Origin: Kappaphycus alvarezii
Taxonomy: Eukaryota; Rhodophyta; Florideophyceae; Gigartinales; Solieriaceae
Reading direction: 5' to 3'
Length of the DNA: 64,000 bases
Assembly: GCA_002205965.3 (NCBI GenBank)
Contig: NADL03000682.1
Coordinates: forward strand, 248,001-312,000
A model generated the notes under the pieces. The model was not told the origin of the DNA. It searched no databases and was given only the letters and a program-made list of their open reading frames with translations. Below, piece after piece: positions 56,330 through 64,000 of this stretch. A program made the translations under genes and the position numbers. Position 1 is the stretch's first letter. Every line of letters begins with the position of its first letter.

Positions 56330-57150
56330 TACGGGGTGTGGAAAAAGCATGTGGGAGAACATGCTGAGGAGGATGACAGAGAAACTAACATGCGAAGGGG
56401 GATGAGAGAGAAACTAATCGGAAATGCGTCTGGTAAGAACCTGACGCGCTTGCAACCCATGCAAGCAGAAAAACAAAGCGCGTGATTAGGGAGTGCAGCT
56501 CCCATTGGGGAGTGGTGCCTCCACGGGCAGCAGCGAACGTAGAAAGGCGCCGGAGAAAGTGGCACCCTGGGCCCCAAGGGCACCGAACACATCAATACCA
56601 ACAGGAAGAAGCCGTTTATAATTCGTGTGGCAGACTAGACCGTAGTGCGTGTGTTTCGCACGTCAGCCATAGAGGCAGCTGCGCCGCCAGATAGGGCACC
56701 CTGGGAAACGCTAGAAGTGACCGGTGTATGGGCAACGGTGACATCCAAAGAGATATCCTTCGGGCCGAGGCCGTATGCGCGAGAGGTATAAAGATCTATG
56801 CGAAGGCCGGACGCGGGAGTGGACGAAGGGGGAAGGGAAAGAAGCAGATGTTCAAGAAGGGCAGAAATTCTGAGCTCCTTACAGTAACGATGGAGAGCGT
56901 TGCGCAAGATATTATGGCGACGAGTCTGCCCATCGTCGTACTTTACAGGTGAGGGCATGTTTGTTCCCAGGGGATCGAGCAACGGGGCGATGTCGTTGGA
57001 ACGGTGAGCACATACCGGACATCGATCATGACCAGAAAAATCGCGCGGCCGAGGCGTAGAGACACAGCGACTATCCAGGCTTGCGAGGACAGATAGGTGC
57101 CGCGGTGAGGGTGCGTAAAGTTGAGAAAGCGGAACAGGAGGACGACTCAC
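56330..57150 (-). pseudogene. LINE-2 Cys/His cluster and RLE nuclease
   Basis: CPVCAHRS (about 57010) and DDGQTRRHNILRNAL (about 56915) form the Cys/His side. RIDLYTSRAYGL and ISLDVTVAHTP (about 56740) carry the acidic residues of a PD-(D/E)xK-like fold. After a frame change, LLPVGIDVFGALG (about 56610) matches LVSPVGIDTYGALG of LINE-3. The second half of the usual Cys/His motif (G-x-HAL-x-C) is eroded here. Confidence 0.7.
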
Positions 57151-57179
57151 GGACGGATAGGAGGCGAGATCTGTCGCGG

Positions 57180-57971
57180 TCAGAGGATGAACGGAAGATC
57201 CGATAAACGTCGAACTGTGAAGCTCAGACGAGATAGAAGACTGGAGCCGTTCGCCGGGGACCGGCGTTTGACATCGCTGAAACAGAGAAGTGGGCGACAG
57301 GGAAGCGAAAGATCTGGATAACGGGTAGATAATAAAGAGATCGCGGCCCGAGGCACTTCCTCCAGGTGTAGGTCTCCCGAGAAGGAGAGCAGATCTGAGA
57401 AACGGCTGAAAACATCAATCATCGAAGCCGCATAAGCGGACTCAGGGATTGAAGAAGCGAGAGGAATGCCGAGACCACCGTAGGAAATAGGAAGGCAGGC
57501 TTGCTCCCATTCGGAGTCGGTGCAAGGACCATGAATCTGTGCGAAGCCTCCCGCTGCTTCCGGTCGAAGCTGACGGCCAAAGCCGTAGATTGGTGGGGGA
57601 GAGAGTCCGCAGCAGATAAAAACCTTACAGGCGCTCGCACAGAAACGGTGCAAGTGGTAGGCCATCTGGGCGTCATCGAAGGACTGAAGACAGGAAAAGA
57701 TGCGATCGACTGCAGCTTGACGGGTGTCGAATGCGGCGCTGACGAAGGAATCGGAACCAATGGGAGAGCCGAGAACGGTAAAGCCATCGGGCGTGGAGAA
57801 GGGGCAGGGAAGAGTGAGAGTGAGGGGAGAAGGATTATAGGAGAGGCCGTAGACGTGGGTTTTGGTCATATTCAGTGCGAACCCGATGGCTTGTCCCTGA
57901 CTCTGGAAGAATTGCAAAGCCGGAGGGCCTGCGAGCGGGGAACGACCAAGTTCCCATCGTCTGCATACCAA
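57180..57971 (-). CDS. LINE-2 RT end and thumb
   Basis: A 263-codon open frame. The RT sense enters it after the YADD (in the overlapping frame 57872-58213) at about GQAIGFALNMTKTHVYGLS, where the K-x-H/Q-VYG block is shared with LINE-3 (NLSKTQVYGF). It continues with FTVLGSPIG, RQAAVDRIFSCLQSFD and ESAYAASMIDVFSRFSDLL, each with a LINE-3 counterpart. It is an internal segment, so the ATG at its start is not the true start. Confidence 0.75.
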   Translation of the reverse strand: MVCRRWELGRSPLAGPPALQFFQSQGQAIGFALNMTKTHVYGLSYNPSPLTLTLPCPFSTPDGFTVLGSPIGSDSFVSAAFDTRQAAVDRIFSCLQSFDDAQMAYHLHRFCASACKVFICCGLSPPPIYGFGRQLRPEAAGGFAQIHGPCTDSEWEQACLPISYGGLGIPLASSIPESAYAASMIDVFSRFSDLLSFSGDLHLEEVPRAAISLLSTRYPDLSLPCRPLLCFSDVKRRSPANGSSLLSRLSFTVRRLSDLPFIL

Positions 57972-59678
57972 GCGTTGAGCGGGGGCCGGAATTGCTCCTG
58001 GAACTTGAGAACGAGAGGATGGAGAGCGAGAGCGAAAGCAGAGCCCAACGGATCCCCCTGTTGAGTGCCATCAGCGCTTAGTACGGAGAATGAACCGAAT
58101 GAGAGAAAAGAACTATCCGCAGTAGTGAACCCATCGCGCGATGCCCGGTGCAAAGACCAGGACGGCATCAAGAATGCGTTGTCGAGAGATGCTACTGAAA
58201 GCATTGTGGGCATCGACTTGGATCATACGTGGTCCGGAACTTAATGTTTTTCGTCAGGCGCCGGACGGCGTGAACAATGACCTCAGCAACAGTTATCTCA
58301 ACCAAAAATTCCGAATATTTAATAATCTCCTGGAGATCACGCCGAGACATAACGATCTCGTTTTTGAGGTGGAGGTAGGGCAGCGTGGCCGAGGTGTGGG
58401 AAGGGGCGATCCGAATGAGGAATCCCTCGCAAGCGCGGGCAAGGCCCGACGAGGGTGGATAGACAGAGTGGTAGAGAATTTCCGTACCTCTGGTGGAGAT
58501 GGAAGTAATGAGCGTGATGCGTGCCAAAAGGAATCGTTAGGAAGGAAATATGTCAGTGAGAAACGGCGGAGACCCCAAGCGTTCCGCCGCGCGCACAGTC
58601 CGCGCCGTGGGCGTGTGCCGTGCGCGCTGAGGCAGCTTAGGAGGGGAGAGGGAGGGAAGGGTGAGAAGGGACGATGAAGTAAATCACAGAAAAGCGAAGA
58701 CCTTACAGTAAATGCCCCCCATTTGCCCATTGAAATGCAATCCAAGTTCTCTGTTACAAGGTAACAGCAAGGTGATCCCCTCGGTCCCTCGCTCTTTGCT
58801 CTGGCTCTTATCCTCTTACTCTCGTTACAGGAGAAGTTCTCACCTGCCCTGAATGCTTGGTGTGCAAAAGACGGTAACATTTTCCTTTCTCGTTCCCAAG
58901 CTGCCGTCGCCATCCGTTTCATCCAGCTTGAAGGAGGTCCACTCGGGTTCCAGCTCAACCTTTCCAAGACCCAAGTTTACGGTTTTTCCCCTTCCCACCC
59001 CTTTTGCCACTTCTCTGCCCCTTTTCTAACCCCCCGGTTTCACCGCGCTTTTGATCTCCGATTGACTCGGACTCTCCTGTTTACCAATTTTTCGCAGGCA
59101 TCCAAACCGCCGTTGATCGTATCTTCCACTCCCTTCAAGACTTGGATGAACCTCATTGGCTTTCTGTCATGCACTTGCTACGTGCGCTTCTCTCCCACTC
59201 AATCTGCGGTATTCGCCTCCAGCTTCGATCAGAAGCAGATGGAAGCGTTCCACTAATTGCAATTGCCCTGCCCGGATCGGGCCTGGCTCCAGGCTTCGCT
59301 CCATTCTCAATGTATAGTCGAGGTCTCCTGCAAACTTCGGACATTACCGAGGCTGCTTACGCAGCATCTGTAATTGATTCCTTTGGACTTATCTCCGACC
59401 TGCTGACTGTTTCCCACGACCGCGACTAGGAAGAGATCCCTCGGTCTACCATCTCGCTCATATCCTCCCGCCATCCGCAGCTGTTTTCGTCGCTTACAGC
59501 TACGGGCCTTTTCGTGCGTTGTTGTTCGCTGGTCCCCGGTGAGAGGCTCCAGTCTGCGATCACAACTGAACTCATGCTTTCGAAGTCTGACAGGATGTTC
59601 TTCTCCGCAGCACCTGACTGAGCACGCCTCCTATCCGTGCGGACATCCTCCTCCTCTGTTTTCTCTTCGCTTCCTCAC

Positions 59679-59813
59679 GGTAGCTTTTTAGGGAGCGTAG
59701 TTCCTTCCCCATTTCTGTGTCGGAATACCATTTTTGATCGATTGCGGTTGTCTGGAAAACCATGGGATAGATCTGATATATCTTCCAAGAGTAAAACACC
59801 CAAACCTCTTCCC
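59679..59813 (+). mobile_element. 135-bp LINE subfamily I' tail inserted in LINE-3, with 9-bp TSD
   Basis: The insert starts GGTAGCTTTTTAGGGAGCG and ends with GTAAAACACCCAAACCTCTT and CCCC. The 9-mer CTTCCTCAC flanks it on both sides (59670-59678 and 59814-59822). LINE-2 has uninterrupted sequence at the same place, which confirms the empty site. The insert is the 3' UTR of subfamily I' with only the last codon. Confidence 0.85.
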
Positions 59814-59819
59814 CTTCCT

Positions 59820-60560
59820 CACCCTCACCGCGGTACGCACATGTCCTCCTGTGTGTGGAAGGTCACTCTGCCTCTCCGTCAGGGCATCGTGCTATTCCAT
59901 GGATCTAATCGCTGTGCGTTCTGCTCCTGGCGCTCTGCCGACTTGGTACCCGTCTTCGATACAAGTGGCCAACACGCTCTGGCCTGCAAATACCATGGGA
60001 CAGATCGGATATATCTTCCAAGAGTAAAACACCCAAAGTTTTTCTTCCAATACGAAGAAGGCATGACTCGTCGACATCACGTCCCCAGCAAATTTCTCAC
60101 CCTTTTTTAAGGAAATTGGGATCGTCGCCCTCGTCGAGCATTCGTACCTCTACCAGGTTCCCAATTGGTCTGGGCATTCGGAGTCCCCGCGATATGAACG
60201 GACATCTACATGCCCGCCTCCTAAGGCCTGCACAATACCGATATTGCCGTCGACGTTACTGTTACCCACCCTCTGCTCGCCGCCACACCCGCCAAGTATG
60301 GTTGCCGCAGACGCTACCGCGACACTCGCAGACACCACAAACATTGTCATGACGGCGATTACTGCGACCAAAACGATATCCTCGTCTCCCCTGTCGGGAT
60401 TGATACCTATGGCGCCTTGGGCGACGACAGCCAGGCTTTCTTCCGCCGCATTGCTTCCTTCGCTGCTTCCCGTTGCTGTTCCTCCCCACGCGACTTCGTT
60501 ACACGTTTTACGTTTAGTCTTCAAGTGATGCAGGAGCGACAGGTTCCTCCCGCCGCCTGC
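59820..60560 (+). pseudogene. LINE-3 Cys/His cluster and RLE nuclease
   Basis: NRCAFCSWRSADLVPVFD then GQHALACKYHG keeps the C-x2-C and HAL-x-C cluster lost in LINE-2. Interrupted by a 53-bp insertion, it resumes as YEEGMTRRHH. Then YGLHNTDIAVDVTVTHPLLA (about 60220-60280) carries the acidic core, with a Lys/Arg-rich helix, NDILVSPVGIDTYGALGDDS (about 60371-60430) and FSLQVMQERQVPPAA near the end. Confidence 0.75.
59994..60046 (+). mobile_element. 53-bp LINE subfamily I' tail inserted in LINE-3
   Basis: Starts CATGGGACAGATCGG and contains ATATCTTCCAAGAGTAAAAC then ACCCAAAG. It separates LACKY from YEEGM in the nuclease. Flanks CAAATAC (59987-59993) and CCAATAC (60047-60053) look like a 7-bp duplication with one substitution. 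LINE-2 is uninterrupted here. Confidence 0.8.
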
Positions 60561-60782
60561 ATTCATAGTTAATTTCCGAATACCCTCCTCACGCTTCTGT
60601 GCCATACTATACAACACGTAAAGATCTACCCCCCCTCCAACAGGGGAGTGACAGCCTTCTACCGGATGTCCTCTCTAAGTGCAGTGCGAAATGAGAAGCA
60701 GAGCAGATATCAATATTTTATCACGACCTGCACAAAAGGTAAGCTTGTGTTTGTGCCAACCTCTACTCTGCTACAAAAGGGG

Positions 60783-60987
60783 GTTAATTTACTGTGGTAG
60801 ATATGTGGGTTGGTATCCAGTAAATTTGTACCGGAGCGTAGATATTGTATCATTGGTAAGCTAATTGTGAAACCGTACAATGCGTCGAAAGCTGTGGATG
60901 GCACTCCAAGCTACCAGAGGGTGGAAGGGAGGCCAGCCAGCAAACAAGCGGCATTGGAGGTTACTGTCAAAGCGGAGTGCCGCTGTC
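60783..60987 (-). mobile_element. LINE family I C-terminal codons and 3' UTR (minus)
   Basis: Reverse complement of LINE-1 7397-7592, about 95 percent identical by eye: the freshest-looking family I copy in the window. Its terminal base matches the LINE-1 end (TTAACCCCC). Confidence 0.9.
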
Positions 60988-61028
60988 TACTCTTGGAGGT
61001 TGGCACCCGGATGTATGCGCATTGCTAA
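60988..61028 (+). mobile_element. 41-bp LINE family I fragment, plus orientation
   Basis: Reads STLGGWHPD in the plus frame, equal to STLGGWHPA at 7282-7310 of LINE-1. It is squeezed between a minus-oriented family I tail and a minus-oriented family II tail. Confidence 0.6.
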
Positions 61029-61029
61029 A

Positions 61030-61335
61030 TGGTGGTGGTGGTAAATCTTTACCAGTTCTAAGGCATGAAAGTGTGCGGAGAATATTAAGAGATCAACTAC
61101 CCGGCAGGCGGCTGAAGGCAACCTGTCGCGCATGCATCACTTGGAGGCTAAGTGCAAAGCGGGTAAAGAAATCGCGAAGTTACTGCTGTAGAGAGGAACT
61201 ACGACGGGAAGAACAGAAGGATGCGAGCCATCGGAAAAGCCCTGGCTCCGGTCGCCCAAGTCGCCATGTATACCAATCCTGACTGGAGAAAGGATGATAT
61301 CGTGTTGATGGCAGTAATCGTCGTAATGACGATGA
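61030..61335 (-). mobile_element. LINE family II nuclease end and 3' tail (minus)
   Basis: Sense (minus) reads DIILSPVRIGIHGDLGDRSQ, matching DILVSPVGIDTYGALGDDSQ of LINE-3. It continues to the tail with GCGCGACAGGTTGCC and AAAGATTTACCACCACC at 61032-61050. It forms an imperfect inverted pair with the end of LINE-3 (60340-60640), 400 bases away. Confidence 0.8.
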
Positions 61336-61349
61336 CTTTTGCGCTCTAT

Positions 61350-61577
61350 AAGGGGGAACGTTTGGGTGTTTTACTCTTGGAAGATATATCCAATCTATCC
61401 CATGGTTTTCCAGACAACCACAATCGACTCAAAAAGGGATACCGACCCAGTAATGGGGAAGGAACTACGCTCCCTAAAATGCTGCCTTCAGGCCAGCCAT
61501 CAAGCAGGCAGCATTGGACATGACGGCTGCTGCAGCGTGCCTTTGTATAAGTGTCGCAGTAGCGTTTGCGGTAACTT
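61350..61577 (-). mobile_element. LINE subfamily I' C-terminus and complete 3' UTR (minus)
   Basis: Sense reads LIQRHAAAAVMSNAACLMAG, LKAAF-stop, then a 3' UTR of about 115 bases ending GTAAAACACCCAAACG. It is the reference copy for the subfamily I' tails in this window. The C-terminus parallels LTVTSNAACLLAGLPSTFW of LINE-1, so I' is a sister subfamily of family I with a different 3' UTR. Confidence 0.8.
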
Positions 61578-61625
61578 TTCTAGATAGAATATGTCTTCCA
61601 AGAGTAAAGCATCGAAAATTTTCCC
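61578..61625 (+). mobile_element. LINE 3'-terminal tail fragment (plus)
   Basis: GATAGAATATGTCTTCCAAG then AGTAAAGCATCG is a diverged subfamily I' terminus. It lies head to head with the previous minus copy, so the pair looks superficially like a terminal-inverted-repeat element. Confidence 0.6.
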
Positions 61626-61764
61626 CTGTAACTGTACTTGGCGAGATGTTGCAGCGAGCAGAAGGATAGACAATAGAAACGTTGCCGGCTAAACGAAGTG
61701 ACAAGGAACGTAGCCGTAAGGGCAATGGAGACATAAAGAAAAGTTCGGCGGGGTTTGATGCAAA

Positions 61765-61945
61765 GGCGCACTGCAGCAACTGTCATGGCCAATGCGGCCT
61801 ACTTGACTGCTGGCCTTAAGGTGGCCTTTTCGGGAGCGTATTTCCTCCCCTTTACTAAGTCTGCATCCCTCGGTTGTGATTGTCTGGAGTGCTTTAGTAT
61901 AGATCGAATCTATCTGCCAAGAGTAAAAAGAGTAAACATTCCCGC
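61765..61945 (+). mobile_element. LINE subfamily I' C-terminus and 3' tail (plus)
   Basis: Plus frame reads QRRTAATVMANAAYLTAGLK then VAF; the stop codon is lost (TTTTCG). The tail continues with GGGAGCGTATTTCCTCCCC, GGTTGTGATTGTCTGGA, and GCCAAGAGTAAAAAGAGTAA at its end. Confidence 0.7.
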
Positions 61946-61959
61946 TTCTGCCGTAGAGC

Positions 61960-62210
61960 CTCGACCTGCAACATCCCACTGGAGAAGGCCCGATATCAGA
62001 ATATCAAGAGCCGTTGTTAGTGTGGACTTTTTCTATGTCACGTTGGCCAATTCACTCGCCCCTATTCCCTTGATTCGGAACTGCAATTCTGTCAGAGGTC
62101 TTAACGCTGTCATTACAGACGAGTACAGAAAGCATCAAGGTTTCATTTCAAAGTCGCCGTACAGGATCAGGTTCCTCCCCATTCCTGTTTCTACAGTTCG
62201 AGAATGAAAT
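61960..62210 (+). mobile_element. LINE family I nuclease fragment
   Basis: Reads RPDIRISRAVVSVDFFYVTL, ANSLAPIP, EYRKHQGFISKSPYRIRFL and PIPVSTVRE-stop. LINE-1 has RPDIRAMGAAGGTDYFDVTF, VNPLAPSH, KQRKYQGFLAELPGRNRLV and PVPISTLGG. The catalytic Asp of YFDV is Tyr here. It is truncated at both ends and the homology ends at about 62205. Confidence 0.8.
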
Positions 62211-62542
62211 CCGAGCGCATTTGCCAGTATCATAGTGTAGGCAAGAGCTGCTTTGAATGGAACCACGGAACATTTCGCGAAGGCGAGATCAATTCCATTT
62301 CAACGACAAGTGGTGTTCGTGTCTTCCTCTAACGCGGCCCGTCTGTTGTATCGTCTCTAGACATCTTTCTAGAAAAAATCAAGAGTTGCCTAATTCTCTT
62401 CATTACACGACCCCTGCCTCTAAAACTTCTTATTTCCTCAGCTCTTCCAGCTCTCACAGTCAACAAAGCCCTTATTTTCTCTTTTCGGAAAATGTTACCA
62501 TCAGAGGAAATACCAGTAATGGCCCGCGAGTAATCGAATTTA

Positions 62543-63635
62543 TTAGCATTCGGAAAATTCGTTTTCGGACGATGTTTGGCTCTCTTTACGTAAGGAAGAG
62601 GCAGCTTGATCTGCCTCGGTTCTAAGTATCCCACAACGAGATTTAGTCAGAAAAGCCATCCCGATGTATTCGTCGAAAAGGTCTAAGTCTAGAACATCAT
62701 GCTCTACAGAACTCTTCGCTTTACCTACATCCAACCCTTCGTTGTTTCTTCGATCTGCCTCAATTTTTCATCGTATTTTGCCAAAATATCTTGGTCATAA
62801 TCTTTTTCCGTTGTATCTACGCTAATGTCATTAGCAATGTGCGAAAGACTGAACCTTGCTTGTCCGCATATCAATCTCCTCTTGTTTTCTTGCGCCAAAA
62901 TCTTACCTTTATTATTTTCTTGCTCAACCATCCCCTTCACTTCTACACACACTTCTACAAGAGCTTCCACAGGGGAGTTAGTCTTCTGAGCGTTCATTAG
63001 TTTCGTCTCTCTCTCCAACTTTTGCTTATATTTCTGAGCATGAGTTCTCGCTTGCTTAGGGGTCCTTGTTGCAACGAATTGGCTAATAGCTGTGTAATTT
63101 TTTTGGAACGAAGATCTTCGACGCGTACAAGAAAAGATTATGCTCCCTTTCTGTCCAGTATCTTGATTTCTGAGAACAATTATCTCTCTGTTCCTTTTTC
63201 TTTTTCATAGCACTTGCCCCGTTTACATTTTTTTCGCTCCTCCGATCCATTCGCCTGTTCCGCCTGGATTCTGGATTTCCAGTTCTTCCCGTCCTTTTGC
63301 ACGAGCTACTTCTATTCAATGTTTTTTGTTTGACATCTGCACTGCCCTGTTCCCATCTGGTGCTGATTAAGGGCCGAGTGGAACATGCGGAATTTGCATC
63401 GAGACAAGGATGTTCAGAGGGTCCTGAGTATATTGGTAAACAAGACACCGAGGTGATTAACCGTATTGGCTCCCGAATTTGACTTGATTGCAGCCTGATG
63501 ACTGCTCCGTGCCATCGAACGAAGTTGGAAAAGTTTAGAATAGTATTGAGCGAGAACTGCACGCAGTTCTGCAATCCGTTTTAGTTGCTGGTTGATGAGG
63601 TCATCGTAACTGCAACCCATAGTCGCTATTGACAT
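62543..63635 (-). CDS. MYB-like transcription factor gene (SHAQKYF type), frame broken in an A-run
   Basis: On the minus strand, SRYWTEREHNLFLYA (about 63165-63121) is the start of a MYB/SANT repeat. After a run of seven A (63098-63104) the sense moves by one base and continues as NYTAISQFVATRTPKQARTH, AQKYKQKL, to about 63015. TRTPxQxRTHAQKY is the signature third helix of SHAQKYF-class MYB-related DNA-binding proteins (plants, algae, amoebae, stramenopiles). Removing one A would join the halves; as written the gene is frameshifted by decay or assembly error. N-terminal to the repeat is a Lys/Arg-rich linker. Further upstream, in another frame, lies a helical segment (DDLINQQLKRIAELRAVL) whose membership is uncertain. 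Downstream are a Glu/Lys-rich coiled-coil-like part to 62725 and, in another frame, an acidic VLDLDLFDEYIGMAFL (62543-62734). It is the only host-type gene I recognise. Confidence 0.7.
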
Positions 63636-63639
63636 GATT

Positions 63640-64000
63640 GCAGCTGGGACTCACCGTAACCGTTGGGTCGAGATAGAGTGAGACAGGGCTATTGAAGTGT
63701 GCGGGAGCTCTTTAAGAATCCAACTAGAACGCCAAAATAATCCACATTGAGATTACTCGCTTGATGAATAGAACTCGAAGCACTCATGTTGTCCAAGGGC
63801 TCGTTGCTATTTCGAGAGCAGTGGAGGATATACTGTAACTCTTATGATCAAAGACGGAGTCTATCGGAAGGACAGAAATATTCTGAGAGAGCTGTACTGT
63901 ACACAGTACTATACTATGCAGTACACGTCTTTTCGATGCTGGTACTGTGGAGACTGTTGAGACTTTGGAATAAGTATAGTTGTTCTTTCAGTCTCCATTT
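63640..64000. other. No gene; TACTGTAC-like palindromic patch at 63890-63930
   Basis: The window end is non-coding by eye. The patch contains several overlapping GTACTGTAC/AGTACT words that can pair with one another, reminiscent of the 3935 palindrome. It could be the upstream region of the MYB-like gene. Confidence 0.35.

Larger units (their letters stand above)
56320..58530 (-). mobile_element. LINE-2: RLE-type LINE, family II, RT and nuclease
   Basis: On the minus strand: RT with motif A (IQVDAHNAFSSIS), QQGDPLGSAFALALHPL, YADD at 57957-57970, thumb, Cys/His cluster, nuclease, and a 3' part ending near CCCCGTAAAGATTCC. It belongs to a family distinct from LINE-1 (YADD rather than YHDD, different thumb), with LINE-3 as its closest relative here. 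Frames change at least four times. The upstream region beyond 58530 is not recognisable and no zinc finger was seen. Confidence 0.85.
58725..60640 (+). mobile_element. LINE-3: family II LINE from mid-RT to 3' end
   Basis: Begins within RT at FSVTR-stop-QQGDPLGPSLFALAL. The active site is degraded to CAKD (about 58858-58872; YADD in LINE-2). It runs through the thumb, Cys/His cluster and nuclease to a 3' UTR ending AAAGATCTACC at about 60635. It is head to head with LINE-2. Two short LINE tails are inserted in it at 59679-59813 and 59994-60046. Frameshifts are frequent. Confidence 0.85.

Noticed and set aside
57501-58064. A 187-codon plus-strand ORF.
   Set aside because: Antisense to the LINE-2 RT/thumb (YADD and QQGDPL on the minus strand). 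The same applies to 56482-56952 and 57121-57321.
58293-58967. A 224-codon minus-strand ORF spanning the LINE-2/LINE-3 junction.
   Set aside because: Its first half is antisense to LINE-3 (QGDPLGP, NLSKTQVYGF on plus) and the rest is out of frame with LINE-2 motifs.
60150-60617. A 155-codon minus-strand ORF with a hydrophobic stretch (DIVLVAVIAVMTM) also conserved at 61221-61335, at first taken for a small membrane protein.
   Set aside because: The plus strand of the same DNA encodes the LINE-3 nuclease end (NDILVSPVGIDTYGALG), homologous to LINE-2. The conserved minus frame is an antisense shadow.
60783-61028. A twin-priming inversion of a LINE (minus tail followed by plus coding sequence).
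   Set aside because: The plus piece is only 41 bases and is followed by a different family's tail, so independent insertions or rearrangement explain it as well. There is no TSD evidence.
61350-61625. A 275-bp element with terminal inverted repeats (TTTACTCTTGGAAGA at one end, TCTTCCAAGAGTAAA at the other), i.e. a MITE.
   Set aside because: The inner sequence encodes the LINE C-terminus (SNAACLMAGLKAAF-stop) followed by its 3' UTR, and other copies share only the 3' end. The 59679-59813 copy has a 9-bp TSD at that end and no second inverted repeat. The inverted ends come from two LINE tails in opposite orientation.
63440-63470. A 25-nt intron (GTGTC...CTCAG) that would join the upstream helical segment to the MYB frame in phase.
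   Set aside because: Far shorter than normal spliceosomal introns and not supported by anything else; a frameshift or an unrelated upstream frame is more likely.

Overview
The window looks like a gene-poor, repeat-packed stretch of a eukaryotic nuclear genome. No rRNA, tRNA, operon or CRISPR array was seen. The longest uninterrupted reading frame belongs to a retrotransposon, and nearly everything recognisable is mobile-element debris broken by frameshifts and stops. The mix is: R2-like LINEs (C2H2 finger, reverse transcriptase, restriction-enzyme-like endonuclease), several Ty1/copia-type LTR elements, one decayed DIRS-like tyrosine-recombinase element, and a SHAQKYF-type MYB gene. This points to an alga or other protist rather than an animal. 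The species cannot be fixed from sequence alone.

Layout. 0-4 kb: a GC-rich hairpin, LINE fragments, and copy 1 of an unclassified dispersed family (family B). 4.1-7.6 kb: the most complete LINE (LINE-1, family I). 7.6-11.5 kb: mostly empty, with LINE tails. 11.5-14.9 kb: copia-1 on the minus strand with degenerate LTRs and no RT. 14.9-26.6 kb: AT-rich and largely unexplained, with decayed coding traces and family B copy 4. 26.6-29.6 kb: DIRS-like element on the minus strand (RT, RNase H, tyrosine recombinase). 30.2-35.1 kb: decayed coding blocks, one transposase-like. 35-38.8 kb: three more family B copies. 40.3-54.6 kb: a nest of two inverted copies (A and B) of one copia-like family flanking a different copia element (copia-2). 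54.6-62.2 kb: a dense pile of LINE bodies and severely 5'-truncated LINE tails. 62.5-63.6 kb: the MYB-like gene, its frame broken in an A-run.

The two LINE families share an organisation: RT with a QGDPL block and a YxDD active site, then a Cys/His cluster, then a PD-(D/E)xK-type nuclease, then a short 3' UTR without poly(A). Most other LINE copies here are just the last codons plus this 3' UTR, as expected for target-primed reverse transcription with heavy 5' truncation. Two tiny tails (135 and 53 bp) sit inside LINE-3 with recognisable target-site duplications, and one locus joins a family I body to a family II tail. All assignments rest on motif recognition by eye; no database search was run.
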